In this document: piece by piece, positions 16,726 through 24,739 of the stretch
How the letters are laid out: each line of letters opens with the position of its first letter
Position numbering within the stretch: position 1 is the first letter of the stretch
From: Cytophagales bacterium
GTDB lineage: Bacteria; Bacteroidota; Bacteroidia; Cytophagales; Microscillaceae
Assembly: GCA_013298075.1 (NCBI GenBank)
Contig: JAAFJG010000050.1
Location: 1 to 33,695 of the forward strand
DNA: 33,695 bases
Direction of reading: 5' to 3'
Notes under the pieces: model-generated
The model's input: only the letters and a program-made list of their open reading frames with translations
The model's database searches: none
Told to the model about the DNA's origin: nothing
Made by a program: the position numbers and the translations under genes

Positions 16726-17574
16726 TTGATTGAGTTTTTAGGTTTAGATAATGCAAATGTGCGTTGGGTAATGTTAGGTATGATATTTTTGGGCGTAAAT
16801 AGTGCTTTGATTGGCTCATTTGCTTATTTGAGACAAAAGGCATTGGTGGGAGATGCCATTTCTCACGCCATATTGCCGGGCGTGTGTATAGGTTTTTTGA
16901 TAAGCGGACAAAAAAATACATACGTTTTATTGTTGGGTGCAACTTTTACAGGTTGGTTGGCATTGCAAAGTATCAATTATTTAATTCAACATACAAAAAT
17001 AAAAAGTGATGGAGCGATTGCATTGGTTTTGTCCGTTTTTTATGGCATTGGCATTGTTTTATTGACGATGATTCAGAGTTCGGGCAATGCAGCACAATCA
17101 GGATTAGACAAATTTTTGTTTGGAAAAGCGGCTTCTATGATGTCAGAAGACGTAATTTTGGCGGGAATTATTTGCGGAATTTCGTTGTTATTTATCTTTT
17201 TATTTTTTCAACCTTTGCGAATTATGGTTTTTGATACTAATTTTGCCAAAGTGCGAGGTTATCAAGTTGTTTTTTTAGAAAATTCATTGTCTATTTTGAT
17301 GGTGATTGCCGTAGCGATTGGCATACAAGCGTTGGGGGTGGTTTTGATGGCTGCTTTGTTGATTACGCCACCTGCGAGTGCGCGATATTGGACAAATTCC
17401 CTTTTTCCTTTGTTGTGGATTGCGTGTGTGATAAGTGTTTTGTCGAGTTTTTTGGGTGCTTTGGTGTCATATCATTGGAGTCAAATGCCTACGGGACCTT
17501 GGGTAGTGGTTTTTTTATCATTTTTTGCTTTTGTTTCTATATTGGTAGGCAAAAAAATAAGTAGGAGGTTTTGA
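16726..17574 (+). CDS. Metal (Mn/Zn/Fe) ABC transporter permease, ZnuB/MntB-type
   Basis: 282 aa, ABC-3 permease family, inner membrane, about eight hydrophobic segments. The family hallmarks are clear: NVRWVMLGMIFLGVNSALIG, then R-Q-K-A-L-V-G-D-A-I-S-H-A-I-L-P-G-V near residues 38-55, and GVVLMAALLITPPASAR near 204-220, the coupling region for the ATPase. The start appears to be TTG at 16726: no ATG occurs until residue 17, which would delete part of the first helix, and homologues start at this point. A consensus promoter lies 40 bp upstream. It is an orphan: no ATP-binding or solute-binding gene is adjacent, so it must use subunits encoded elsewhere. Which metal cannot be told from sequence. 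Confidence 0.85.
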   Translation: MIEFLGLDNANVRWVMLGMIFLGVNSALIGSFAYLRQKALVGDAISHAILPGVCIGFLISGQKNTYVLLLGATFTGWLALQSINYLIQHTKIKSDGAIALVLSVFYGIGIVLLTMIQSSGNAAQSGLDKFLFGKAASMMSEDVILAGIICGISLLFIFLFFQPLRIMVFDTNFAKVRGYQVVFLENSLSILMVIAVAIGIQALGVVLMAALLITPPASARYWTNSLFPLLWIACVISVLSSFLGALVSYHWSQMPTGPWVVVFLSFFAFVSILVGKKISRRF

Positions 17575-17596
17575 GAAAAATATCTTGATAATTTTC

Positions 17597-18418
17597 TTAT
17601 TGTTCACTTCTTAATTTTTCAATTTGTTCGATAGTTAAACTTGTATATTCCGCTATATCTTCATCAGAAAGTCCTCCTTTGATGAGTTTTTTGGCAATAT
17701 TTTTCTGAACTTTTGTTTCGGCAGCAGTCAATCGACCTCTTGCATCTTGTTCTCTCATCAAAACATAATCATAAGCATCTAATTCTTCCTTTGTCCAATT
17801 ATGTTTATCTGCCTCTTCATAAGCAGTTTTTAAACCTTTATCTTTGACACTTTTTGGAATTATTTTTAAATTTTCTACATTTTTAATAAAATAAACCCAT
17901 TGCTCTATAATGGTTGTGAGTTCATTTTCTTTTTTGTTGAATTTTGGTAATTCTATAAAATTAAATTCAATATCTTTTATAAAATTTTCACCTGTGTCTA
18001 TATCAACAATTTTATGGCGACTTATATAATCTGTATTTTGAGTAATTTCAAAATCTAAAATTCCAATAAAAAACGTTGGATTGAGTTTTTCGTATAAATC
18101 TCCTCTATCAATTTGCGAAGAATAACTTTTAGACGCATAATATAAAACTCTTTTATCAAAACCTTCTGCGTCTGCGACTTGCATTTCTACGATATAACTT
18201 TTATTATTTTGGTCTTTTGCTTTTATATCAACTATCGTAACTTTTCCTCCTTTTAATGTAGGAAGTTGATATGGGTTTAATATATCGACTCCGATAATTT
18301 TTTTATCTTTTTCTAAGAATAAAACAGCATTCAAAAAAGAAATTAATACTTCTTTTTTGTTTTCATTTCCAAATATTTTTCGGAAAGCTACATCATTTTT
18401 TATATCGATAAATTTCAT
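17597..18418 (-). CDS. Rpn/PD-(D/E)XK nuclease-family transposase-like protein
   Basis: 273 aa. The N-terminus (FIDIKNDVAFRKIFGNENKKE) and the nuclease core, with D64 (TIVDIKAKD) and E78-x-Q80 (YIVEMQV), match the PD-(D/E)XK family of recombination-promoting nucleases widespread in Bacteroidota. The core ends with the usual L-N-P-T-F-F-I-G-I-L-D segment at ~108-120. The C-terminal ~80 residues are charged and helical, with a GGLSDEDIAEYTSLT-IEQIEKL end typical of the family. Such proteins cut DNA and raise RecA-independent recombination in tested members. It has a near-perfect promoter. It lies next to copy 1 of the direct repeat, but nothing directly ties it to that insertion. Its stop is 22 bp from the permease stop on the other strand. 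Confidence 0.85.
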   Translation of the reverse strand: MKFIDIKNDVAFRKIFGNENKKEVLISFLNAVLFLEKDKKIIGVDILNPYQLPTLKGGKVTIVDIKAKDQNNKSYIVEMQVADAEGFDKRVLYYASKSYSSQIDRGDLYEKLNPTFFIGILDFEITQNTDYISRHKIVDIDTGENFIKDIEFNFIELPKFNKKENELTTIIEQWVYFIKNVENLKIIPKSVKDKGLKTAYEEADKHNWTKEELDAYDYVLMREQDARGRLTAAETKVQKNIAKKLIKGGLSDEDIAEYTSLTIEQIEKLRSEQ

Positions 18419-18459
18419 ACGCTAAAAATAAATATTTTTGCTGATTATTTTTCTTTTCA

Positions 18460-18490
18460 CAAAGTTAAATGATATTTTTTAGAAAACAAA
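18460..18490 (-). promoter_or_regulatory. Promoter for the Rpn gene (TTTG-N19-TAACTTTG)
   Basis: Minus strand: TTTG at 18490-18487, 19 nt, then TAACTTTG at 18467-18460, about 40 bp before the ATG. Both boxes and spacing are exact. Confidence 0.75.
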
Positions 18491-18511
18491 AAATGGTTAT
18501 TATTTTAGCAT

Positions 18512-18550
18512 AAAAAAAGCCATTTATAAAAAATATAAATGGCTTTTTTT
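18512..18550 (-). terminator. Bidirectional hairpin terminator, copy 1
   Basis: A perfect 17-bp stem (18512-18528 with 18534-18550) around a 5-A loop; A and T runs on both sides make it work in either direction. It originally ended the OmpA-family operon. Confidence 0.9.
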
Positions 18551-18558
18551 TTAAATAT

Positions 18559-18884
18559 CTATGGATTTTTTGGTGGATTGATATATTCTAAAATTGCCAC
18601 TTCTGTACGTCTATTTAATTGGTGGTCAGGTTCTGAACAATTTACACCATCAGGACAAGGAGTTACCAAAGTCGTTTCGCCAAACCAAAATATTTCTAAT
18701 CTATCAGGAGCAATTCCTCTGTCAATCAAATATTGACGAGCAGAATTAGAACGTCTTTGTGATAGTTTTACATTGTAATCATACGTATCACGTGAATCCG
18801 TATGCGAACTCAAACCTACACGCATCGCAGGATATTCTTGTAAAACCGCCAATACTTTGTCCAAATCACGAGAAGCATCAGGAC
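18559..18884 (-). pseudogene. Detached OmpA-domain 3' fragment (copy 1)
   Basis: Encodes about 108 residues of an OmpA-like peptidoglycan-binding domain: SHTDSRDTYDYNVKLSQRRS with the Asp and Arg that hold diaminopimelate, then RTEVAILEYINPPKNP and TAG. It lacks a start, a signal peptide and everything upstream of the domain's first third; the only in-frame start (TTG, 18864) yields 101 residues. The protein is identical to the tail at 25260-25565 although the DNA differs at five third positions. It is most simply the displaced or donor 3' end left by insertion of the 6.7-kb segment. Stand-alone function is unlikely. Confidence 0.8.
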
Positions 18885-19005
18885 ATATAAAATTTCTATC
18901 CTAAGTAAATTTATCAAAAAAATGAGAATAATAGAATACATCTCTCCAAATAAATAAATTAAATAATTGATAATAATTAATTTTATTGAACTCTATTAAA
19001 AGTGC

Positions 19006-19032
19006 TTTTAAACGACTAAATGGAGTTTAAAA
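19006..19032 (-). terminator. Weak hairpin after the five-gene operon
   Basis: TTTTAAAC (19006-19013) pairs with GTTTAAAA (19025-19032) around an 11-nt loop, about 30 bp beyond the VOC stop codon. Low G+C and no clean T-run, so only a possible terminator. Confidence 0.3.
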
Positions 19033-19060
19033 TTATATTAGAAAGATGCTATTACAAACA

Positions 19061-19441
19061 TTATTTTCGTGAAGTAACTCTAATATAATAATTGTCGATT
19101 GTTAATATTCTAAAATCAGTCATTCCCCAATCTTGTAGTTTTAATTCAGAAATACTTTTTATATCTTTAAATTTTTTTGCCTTTGCATAAACTAAATCTA
19201 TATCATCAACAAAAATACCAATTTCAACTCCAATACCATTTGTTTTTTGGTTTATTTTTCCATGAAAGGTATGCCCTTCGACATCACCAGCATAAGAGTT
19301 TAGTAATACAATTGAGTTACCTAAACATAGCTCTGAAAAATCATCTTCATCTCTTACAACTATACAATCAAAGATTGAAGTAAAAAATTTGATATTTAAA
19401 GTGATATTTTCAACGTAAAGTTCAATAAATATTTGCGTCAT
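19061..19441 (-). CDS. VOC-superfamily (glyoxalase/bleomycin-resistance-like) protein
   Basis: 126 aa, one or two beta-alpha-beta-beta-beta modules: the start IFIELYVENITLNIKFF and the later IGIFVDDIDLVYAKAKK, followed by LQDWGMTDFRILTIDNYYI, are typical of the glyoxalase I/bleomycin-resistance/dioxygenase fold. Members bind a metal for dioxygenation or isomerisation, or sequester drugs; the usual metal ligands are not obvious here, so a binding or resistance role is possible. It is the last gene of the five-gene operon: its ATG comes one base after the TAA of the FMN reductase, so translation is probably coupled. If the operon makes a small molecule, this could act in its biosynthesis or in self-protection. 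Confidence 0.7.
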   Translation of the reverse strand: MTQIFIELYVENITLNIKFFTSIFDCIVVRDEDDFSELCLGNSIVLLNSYAGDVEGHTFHGKINQKTNGIGVEIGIFVDDIDLVYAKAKKFKDIKSISELKLQDWGMTDFRILTIDNYYIRVTSRK

Positions 19442-19442
19442 A

Positions 19443-19970
19443 TTATGTGTTTTTGATTACAAAATCTGAAAATCCATTAGCAAGTTCTTGAATTCTTTCA
19501 ATCATTTCATCAGAAATTTTGTCGTCTACAATATCTGTTTTGGTAATCATTACAATTTTCGGATAGCAAAGTGTCTCTTGCTCAAACATCATGCTTTTCA
19601 TAAAATCAGCTACCGCCAAATGACTTCTTAGACTGCCCGCCGCCGCCAATATTGCAACTGGCTTGTTTTCTAAAGCATCACCTATAATTTCTGATATTGC
19701 TTTTGCTGTGCTACTGATTGTGTAGTTGTAAATAGGAATAAGAAAAATAACTCCATCAGATTTCTCAACTGTTGTATATAATTCTTGATATTCTTTCGGA
19801 AACTCCTCTAAATCTCTATCGTCAACCCATATTGGAGTAAAATCTCTAATGTCAGATACCGAAACCTCTACATTTTTTTGTTGTAGAGATTCTGTCAAGT
19901 AAGAAATATATTTTCTACTTCTTGACTCTTTACTTGCTGATGCTGAAATAATATGAATTTTTTTGCTCAT
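19443..19970 (-). CDS. NADPH-dependent FMN reductase-like flavoprotein
   Basis: 175 aa with a flavodoxin-like fold. The N-terminal strand and phosphate-binding loop (IHIISASASKESRSRK) and the P-I-Y-N-Y-T-I-S-S-T-A-K segment near residues 78-90, corresponding to the family's P-E-Y-N-x-S-x-P-x-x-L-K motif, place it in the NADPH-dependent FMN reductase/azoreductase-like family. It would use NAD(P)H to reduce bound FMN and pass electrons to a substrate or partner. It lies 14 bp after the beta-propeller gene and one base before the VOC gene in the same operon. A later loop, ILAAAGSLRSHLA, fits the G-S-x-R-S flavin-contact region. The substrate is unknown. Confidence 0.8.
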   Translation of the reverse strand: MSKKIHIISASASKESRSRKYISYLTESLQQKNVEVSVSDIRDFTPIWVDDRDLEEFPKEYQELYTTVEKSDGVIFLIPIYNYTISSTAKAISEIIGDALENKPVAILAAAGSLRSHLAVADFMKSMMFEQETLCYPKIVMITKTDIVDDKISDEMIERIQELANGFSDFVIKNT

Positions 19971-19984
19971 TTTTTTATTTATAT

Positions 19985-21871
19985 TTAGTTGTTAGAATAA
20001 GAATCAAAACTATCTTTAACCCAAATTGGTCTTCCTGTTTTCAAATCCCAAACGGAAATAACTCCATCAAAAGAACATGAATAAACTCTATCATTGTGTA
20101 TTTGTACGCATGAAATACCTGCGTTTGCATTTCGTAAAGGTGGTAATTTTGGTTTTAGAGTATCAGCATCCCAAATTAAAATTGTTCTATCGTACGAACC
20201 TGTAACTACATAATTACCACATTCAGAAACAGAAATTGTTTTTATACTTCTTGTGTGTGCAAAACCTGTTAAAATATTATTTCCTGTTTCAGCATCAAAT
20301 GCTCTAACTGTTTGGTCTCTAGAAACAGAATAAATTCTGTTGCGAATTTTAGAATAACCAACACCATTACACAATTCCATTGACGGATTTGTTTTTAAAT
20401 GTTTCTTTACTTTCCAATCATTTCCATTGAACTCATGGAATACAATACTTCCATCACCTGATGCTGTAAGAATATTATTCTCCTCTGTAAAAATTATGTT
20501 TTTGATTACGCCTTTATTTGGCTTTTCAAGAGCAATCGGATTTTTAAGATTTCCATTTTCATCTGAGGGCAATACCCAAGCATCCCAACGATAACCACCA
20601 ACAGCTAAAAATTTTCCATCTAAACTATAATCTACTGAAATACCCGGACCGAAAGGCATTCCAAATTTTTGTTCTAAGCTGCCTAATTGCCAATTGTAAA
20701 CCCATACTTCCCCATAAAAATCAATAGTTGCTAATAGAGGTAAGTAAGGATGAAAAGAAGCTCCCATAAAAAGCGAATTTGTATCTCCACCAAAAACTTT
20801 TATTAGTTCTCCACTATCTTTTTTTCGTAACCGAATGTATCCATCATCATGAGTAATTGCAATGTATTCATGTATTTTAGAAATTGCAACCCAATTAGCA
20901 CCATAAGTTGGTTGTGGCTCTGTTCCCAGATATTCCTCTGCAATTCCTAATTTGTTTCGTTTCATTAAAAATGCTCTGTCAAAAAAACTTGGTGTAGCAA
21001 TATGTGTTGGCGTTACATCAACATTTATTCCCCATAATCCTTTTCGTCTTTCAACTATTACATAATTATCATCTGTTTTATTTGTAGGAAAAAGAGGAAA
21101 ACTCCAAACCTTTCCGTCATAACAAGCAGAAACTGCTCTATCAGAAAATAAAGGGTCTCTTACAGTTTTTTTAACTGCACCACCCAATTTGGTAGTAGAT
21201 ACTTTTTCCCAATTTGCTTTCGAATCAAAATAATGAAGATCAGCGTGGTCATCACCAACAATTAAAAACCTTCCATCAGGACTCCATATTAATCCATTTG
21301 AATCACCTGGCGTAAGTAACTCGGCAATTATCTTGTTTTGGTTTGTATCTAAAACATAAGTGAAATCTGAATCACCTGCTATTGCAAATTGTCCATCATG
21401 TAATGGTCTTGCTGAAACCATATTTAAGTAGTCAGTATAACCTTCCCAAGTCCAACTCAATTTTGGATTTGTCATATTATGAACCTTAACTCTTTTGTCA
21501 AGCCCAACTGTTACTATCCGTCTGTCTTTACCTTCAAGAAAAGCAATATCTGTAATATCATCTTCATGTCCTTTCAGTTCACCAATTCTATTTCCATTTG
21601 GGAAGTCAAAAATTTTTGCAACTCCAAAATCTCTGTAGCCCTCAAACCCTGCGCCAACAAGAAATAAATTTCCTGTTTGTTTTTCAAAACGAATAGTTTC
21701 AACTAATGCTGTCTGTCCTAAAAATCTATTTACAATACTTCCATCACTTGTTAAACGAATTGTGATAAATCCCAAGTAGTTTGCTTCAACAAGATATTTC
21801 CCATCTGCAGTAAATGCAACCGTTCTACAAGGAACTGCTGAACGAGGGTCAATTATATTTTTCTCTCCCAT
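19985..21871 (-). CDS. WD40-type double beta-propeller protein
   Basis: 628 aa without a signal peptide, so probably cytoplasmic. About 14 WD40-like blades fill the length, such as FTADGKYLVEANYLGFITI at the start, GHEDDITDIAFLEG (~101-114), SPDGRFLIVGDDHADLHYF, and the best-formed final blades SVSECGNYVVTGSYDRTILIWD (split here by family drift) and VYSCSFDGVISVWDL near 595-610. This suggests two seven-bladed propellers. Such proteins scaffold complexes; catalysis is rare. Position inside an operon with a methyltransferase, a PEP-synthase-like protein and an FMN reductase is unusual and suggests a scaffold or sensor for that pathway. The gaps are 10 bp upstream and 14 bp downstream. No more precise function can be given. 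Confidence 0.8.
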   Translation of the reverse strand: MGEKNIIDPRSAVPCRTVAFTADGKYLVEANYLGFITIRLTSDGSIVNRFLGQTALVETIRFEKQTGNLFLVGAGFEGYRDFGVAKIFDFPNGNRIGELKGHEDDITDIAFLEGKDRRIVTVGLDKRVKVHNMTNPKLSWTWEGYTDYLNMVSARPLHDGQFAIAGDSDFTYVLDTNQNKIIAELLTPGDSNGLIWSPDGRFLIVGDDHADLHYFDSKANWEKVSTTKLGGAVKKTVRDPLFSDRAVSACYDGKVWSFPLFPTNKTDDNYVIVERRKGLWGINVDVTPTHIATPSFFDRAFLMKRNKLGIAEEYLGTEPQPTYGANWVAISKIHEYIAITHDDGYIRLRKKDSGELIKVFGGDTNSLFMGASFHPYLPLLATIDFYGEVWVYNWQLGSLEQKFGMPFGPGISVDYSLDGKFLAVGGYRWDAWVLPSDENGNLKNPIALEKPNKGVIKNIIFTEENNILTASGDGSIVFHEFNGNDWKVKKHLKTNPSMELCNGVGYSKIRNRIYSVSRDQTVRAFDAETGNNILTGFAHTRSIKTISVSECGNYVVTGSYDRTILIWDADTLKPKLPPLRNANAGISCVQIHNDRVYSCSFDGVISVWDLKTGRPIWVKDSFDSYSNN

Positions 21872-21881
21872 ACTTTAATTG

Positions 21882-23714
21882 TTAGACTGTGAGTATTACG
21901 GTTTTTTTTTTCGAACTCAATTCTATTTTTTTTCCATCGGTTAATTTTTTTACAGCATTAAAAGATTTGAAGATAGGTTTGCCAAAATCTCTTGCAAAGA
22001 TTGCAAAATGTGCATTCATTGAACCAAAGCCAACAACAGCACCTTTACACTTTAAAAGAGTTGGATAATCCCATGTATCCAAATAATTTTTTACAAATAT
22101 TTTATTTTCGCCTGATTCACTTGCTTTAGTAAACACTTCACCAAAGCAATTCCCACTTGATAATACTACTGCAGTAAAAACGGTTTCATCATTACTAACA
22201 TTCAAATCATCGAGCAAAACTGATTGAGTAACTTTGGGTTTTCTATCTTCTTGAATTGCAGAAAGTAATTCATCAATCTCAATATTCCAAATTTCATTTT
22301 TATTTGAAAGAAATTTTTTCTGAAACATTGAATCTGCCAATTCCAAAATTGATTTGCGTAGCAAAAAACTAAACTCATTTTTAAATCTATTATCATCTTC
22401 TGCAATCCATGCAGCCCTTAATATTGTTGATGGATTTTCTATTGGCGAATATATTATATCTGTATTTTCAATATTCTCGATAATGTTTATAAGCTGCTCG
22501 GGATCTTCCATAACAGAATAACTATCGAAATAGTTGCTGTTTGGAATAAATGACTTTCCATATTTTTTTAGAAACAGTAAGAACTGAGAATGACTTTTTA
22601 TATCTGCTCCATTTTTATGTATGTCTGCTAAATTATTTAAGTCATTAAACCAATTACAAATGTAAGGGCTTAATGATGCACCAAAAGGAGAATTTTCTCT
22701 TGCAAAATCAATTATTGGCTCGTAATCATTTGTAAAATATTCATAAATAAAATCATTCCAAGTATTAAAAATGAAACCAAAGTTTTCATTTTTGTTTTCA
22801 TTTTTGATTTTTATTAGTTCTTGAATTTGTTGTTCCCATTTTACAAAGAGTTTTTCTTTATAAAAAGTGATTGCATCTTCTAATTTCTTGTCATCAAAGT
22901 TTTGAATTGAGAAATCATCTTCATGAGTAATTATTTTTAAAAAACCATTTTCATAAATACAAAGTTTGCCTAATGATTTAGTTAATATTTTTGCCCACAA
23001 TGTTCCGCACAAAGGTTTGATAAGGTATGGAAAATATTCACTGTCTTGCAATTCAAGTTCGTCAACACTTTCAATTGATTTTGTTAATTGTCTAAATTGA
23101 AAAAATACAATCCCTGAGTCTTCTAAAACAAATTCCAAATCCAATGCAGTAGAAATTTTTTCTGCAACCAATCTACACTCTTTTAGTGCATACTGATACT
23201 CTTTTGAATTCGATTTAACTAAATCTTGTTCTGTGCTTTTTCCACTTGTAATAGAATTAGTACCAAATAATGACAATTCTAGTTTTTCTTTTTTACATTC
23301 CTTGTCGTATAAATAAACTCCACCTATGCCTGAAATATAGGGTTGAATTATTACAGCAATCTTTTTTATTTCTTGTCTGAAAAGATTTTTTGCTTGTGAT
23401 ATTGCATGTTCTCTTATTTCAGAAATGACTTTTGAAATAGTTTGTTGTGTTGCCTTTTTAGAAAGAAAAACTCCTGCATAAGAGTTTGAAAGAGAATCTT
23501 CCAACTCAGAAGAAGAACGGACAATAACATTTTCTGATTTTATGTTCTCAAACAAAAATAAAATATCTTCATCTAGAATTTCTGTTTCTGTTGGCAAAAG
23601 AAATGTTTGTGGAATTTTAATTCCATTAATTAAAAGACAATGCAAACCAGCAGCTTTATTTCCAAATAAATCTGTAGTAAAATATATTTCATTATCTAAT
23701 ATTTTTAAATTCAT
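21882..23714 (-). CDS. PEP-synthase/pyruvate-phosphate-dikinase-like protein with a novel middle region
   Basis: 610 aa. N-terminal ~1-215: PPDK/PEP-synthase-type ATP-binding domain (NKAAGLHCLL; V-I-V-R-S-S-S-E-L-E-D-S near 63-74 with Arg66; Q-F-R-Q at ~206-209 closing the domain). Residues ~225-500 are helical and not recognised. C-terminal ~515-610: phosphohistidine swivelling domain with N-A-H-F-A-I-F-A-R-D-F-G-K-P, where His569 is the predicted phosphorylated residue; the usual G-G-x-x-S-H is altered to G-F-G-S-M-N-A-H. The order ATP-grasp, linker domain, swivelling His is that of rifampicin phosphotransferase and of the prodigiosin condensing enzyme PigC, where a phosphoryl group is carried from ATP to the third domain's substrate. 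The size is shorter than either. Its start overlaps the methyltransferase stop (ATGA). Activity inferred; substrate unknown. Confidence 0.75.
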   Translation of the reverse strand: MNLKILDNEIYFTTDLFGNKAAGLHCLLINGIKIPQTFLLPTETEILDEDILFLFENIKSENVIVRSSSELEDSLSNSYAGVFLSKKATQQTISKVISEIREHAISQAKNLFRQEIKKIAVIIQPYISGIGGVYLYDKECKKEKLELSLFGTNSITSGKSTEQDLVKSNSKEYQYALKECRLVAEKISTALDLEFVLEDSGIVFFQFRQLTKSIESVDELELQDSEYFPYLIKPLCGTLWAKILTKSLGKLCIYENGFLKIITHEDDFSIQNFDDKKLEDAITFYKEKLFVKWEQQIQELIKIKNENKNENFGFIFNTWNDFIYEYFTNDYEPIIDFARENSPFGASLSPYICNWFNDLNNLADIHKNGADIKSHSQFLLFLKKYGKSFIPNSNYFDSYSVMEDPEQLINIIENIENTDIIYSPIENPSTILRAAWIAEDDNRFKNEFSFLLRKSILELADSMFQKKFLSNKNEIWNIEIDELLSAIQEDRKPKVTQSVLLDDLNVSNDETVFTAVVLSSGNCFGEVFTKASESGENKIFVKNYLDTWDYPTLLKCKGAVVGFGSMNAHFAIFARDFGKPIFKSFNAVKKLTDGKKIELSSKKKTVILTV

Positions 23715-24739
23715 TTTTTTCTTGCAACTATTAAAGCATCATCTGCTGGATTATTAATTCTATTTACTTCAACTTGCAATCCATGTTTTGAAAGTTCGTT
23801 TGCAATCCAATCACTTGAATGAACCTGTCCAAATTGTCTGTTTACCATCATATACATCGAGAAAAGCGCATTACTTGATGGACTTGTCTTATCTGTTTCA
23901 AGAAATGATTCTACTAAAGAAATAATGCCACCATTTTCAAGTATATCAACACATGCTTTTAAAATGTCTGATGCTTCTTGTGGTTTGAAATGATGCAAAC
24001 AATGGTTTATTAAAATACCATCGCATTTTTGGTTTATGTAAGATGCAGACTGTGTAATGTCTTTATTGCAGAATTTAACTTTATTTGCAAGATTAAATTC
24101 TGTAATCACAACATTTGCCGATTGATTTGCCGATTCTAAATCCCAAATTTCTCCACATAGTTGTGGATGTTTTGCTGCAAGTTTTGCAAGATACAAACCA
24201 TGTCCACCTGCCAAATCAATTACTTTTTTCTTTGTTTCCCATCCCTCGATTTTAATTACGTAATCAATTAACTCATCTGCCAATTGCATCATTGCATTAT
24301 GAAAAACATTATTATCGTAACTCTCTTGAATCAACCTTACATCTTGTTGTTCTGTCGTTGCGTTTTCAGATGTCATTACTTTGTCAAGTGAGTTCCATAA
24401 ATTCCATTGCAGCCTTTCGTGTTCTACTATATCACCTTGAAAAGTTGATTTTCCTTTGACTAAAATTGTTGAAGTCAATTTTGTATTAGAATATTTGTTT
24501 TGCTGTTTTATCGCTAAATCCAAAGCAACCAAAGCATTTAACAAAATTTCTGTTTTCCAAATTTGCCAATTTTTGATAGATGAAATTTCTTTTGCTGTAA
24601 TTGGATTTTCAAGCAAATTAAAGAGTTCTTCTTTATTCGCAAAAAACAAAACTGCAGAACCTTGAAATGCGTCTGCAAGTTCTAAAATCTTATATGACTG
24701 AATTGTACTATTATATACGTTGGTTATTTCTGAAATCAT
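23711..24739 (-). CDS. SAM-dependent O-methyltransferase-like protein (acetylserotonin-OMT type)
   Basis: 342 aa. The N-terminal ~100 residues resemble the dimerisation domain of plant-type/bacterial small-molecule O-methyltransferases (ILELADAFQGSAVLFFANK). The C-terminal Rossmann domain has motif I V-I-D-L-A-G-G-H-G (173-181), acidic D200 after strand 2, D-G-I-L-I-N-H-C-L-H-H-F (240-251), and L-V-E-S-F-L with a Met-rich MYMMVNRQFGQ helix. Enzymes of this type methylate hydroxyl or similar groups of small molecules, and appear in pathways for pigments and antibiotics. First gene of the five-gene operon; a good promoter lies ~260 bp upstream, leaving a long leader. The 4-nt overlap with the next gene points to tight coupling. 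Substrate unknown. Confidence 0.85.
   Translation of the reverse strand: MISEITNVYNSTIQSYKILELADAFQGSAVLFFANKEELFNLLENPITAKEISSIKNWQIWKTEILLNALVALDLAIKQQNKYSNTKLTSTILVKGKSTFQGDIVEHERLQWNLWNSLDKVMTSENATTEQQDVRLIQESYDNNVFHNAMMQLADELIDYVIKIEGWETKKKVIDLAGGHGLYLAKLAAKHPQLCGEIWDLESANQSANVVITEFNLANKVKFCNKDITQSASYINQKCDGILINHCLHHFKPQEASDILKACVDILENGGIISLVESFLETDKTSPSSNALFSMYMMVNRQFGQVHSSDWIANELSKHGLQVEVNRINNPADDALIVARKK

Larger units (their letters stand above)
18512..18884 (-). repeat. Direct repeat copy 1: terminator plus 3' end of the OmpA-family gene
   Basis: 373 bp that match 25212-25585 in the same orientation with a constant offset of 6701 bp over the coding part. I count five substitutions in the coding part (18565, 18589, 18673, 18679, 18721), one in the 3' untranslated part and one single-base indel. 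The match ends sharply at 18884; beyond it the sequence is unrelated. Confidence 0.95.

Noticed and set aside
17597-18418. Rpn-family protein as the recombinase that moved the 6.7-kb segment
   Set aside because: It lies outside the repeats, has its own promoter, and the family is not known to make such site-specific junctions; adjacency alone is too weak.
18559-18864. The 101-aa OmpA-tail frames as stand-alone genes
   Set aside because: They begin with TTG, lack a signal peptide, start in the middle of the OmpA fold, and are plainly 3' fragments of the neighbouring gene.
18885-19060. Terminal inverted repeats or transposase remnants at the segment ends
   Set aside because: Compared by eye, the sequence at 18885 and that at 25211 show no inverted or direct match beyond A+T-richness, and no transposase-like reading frame was found.
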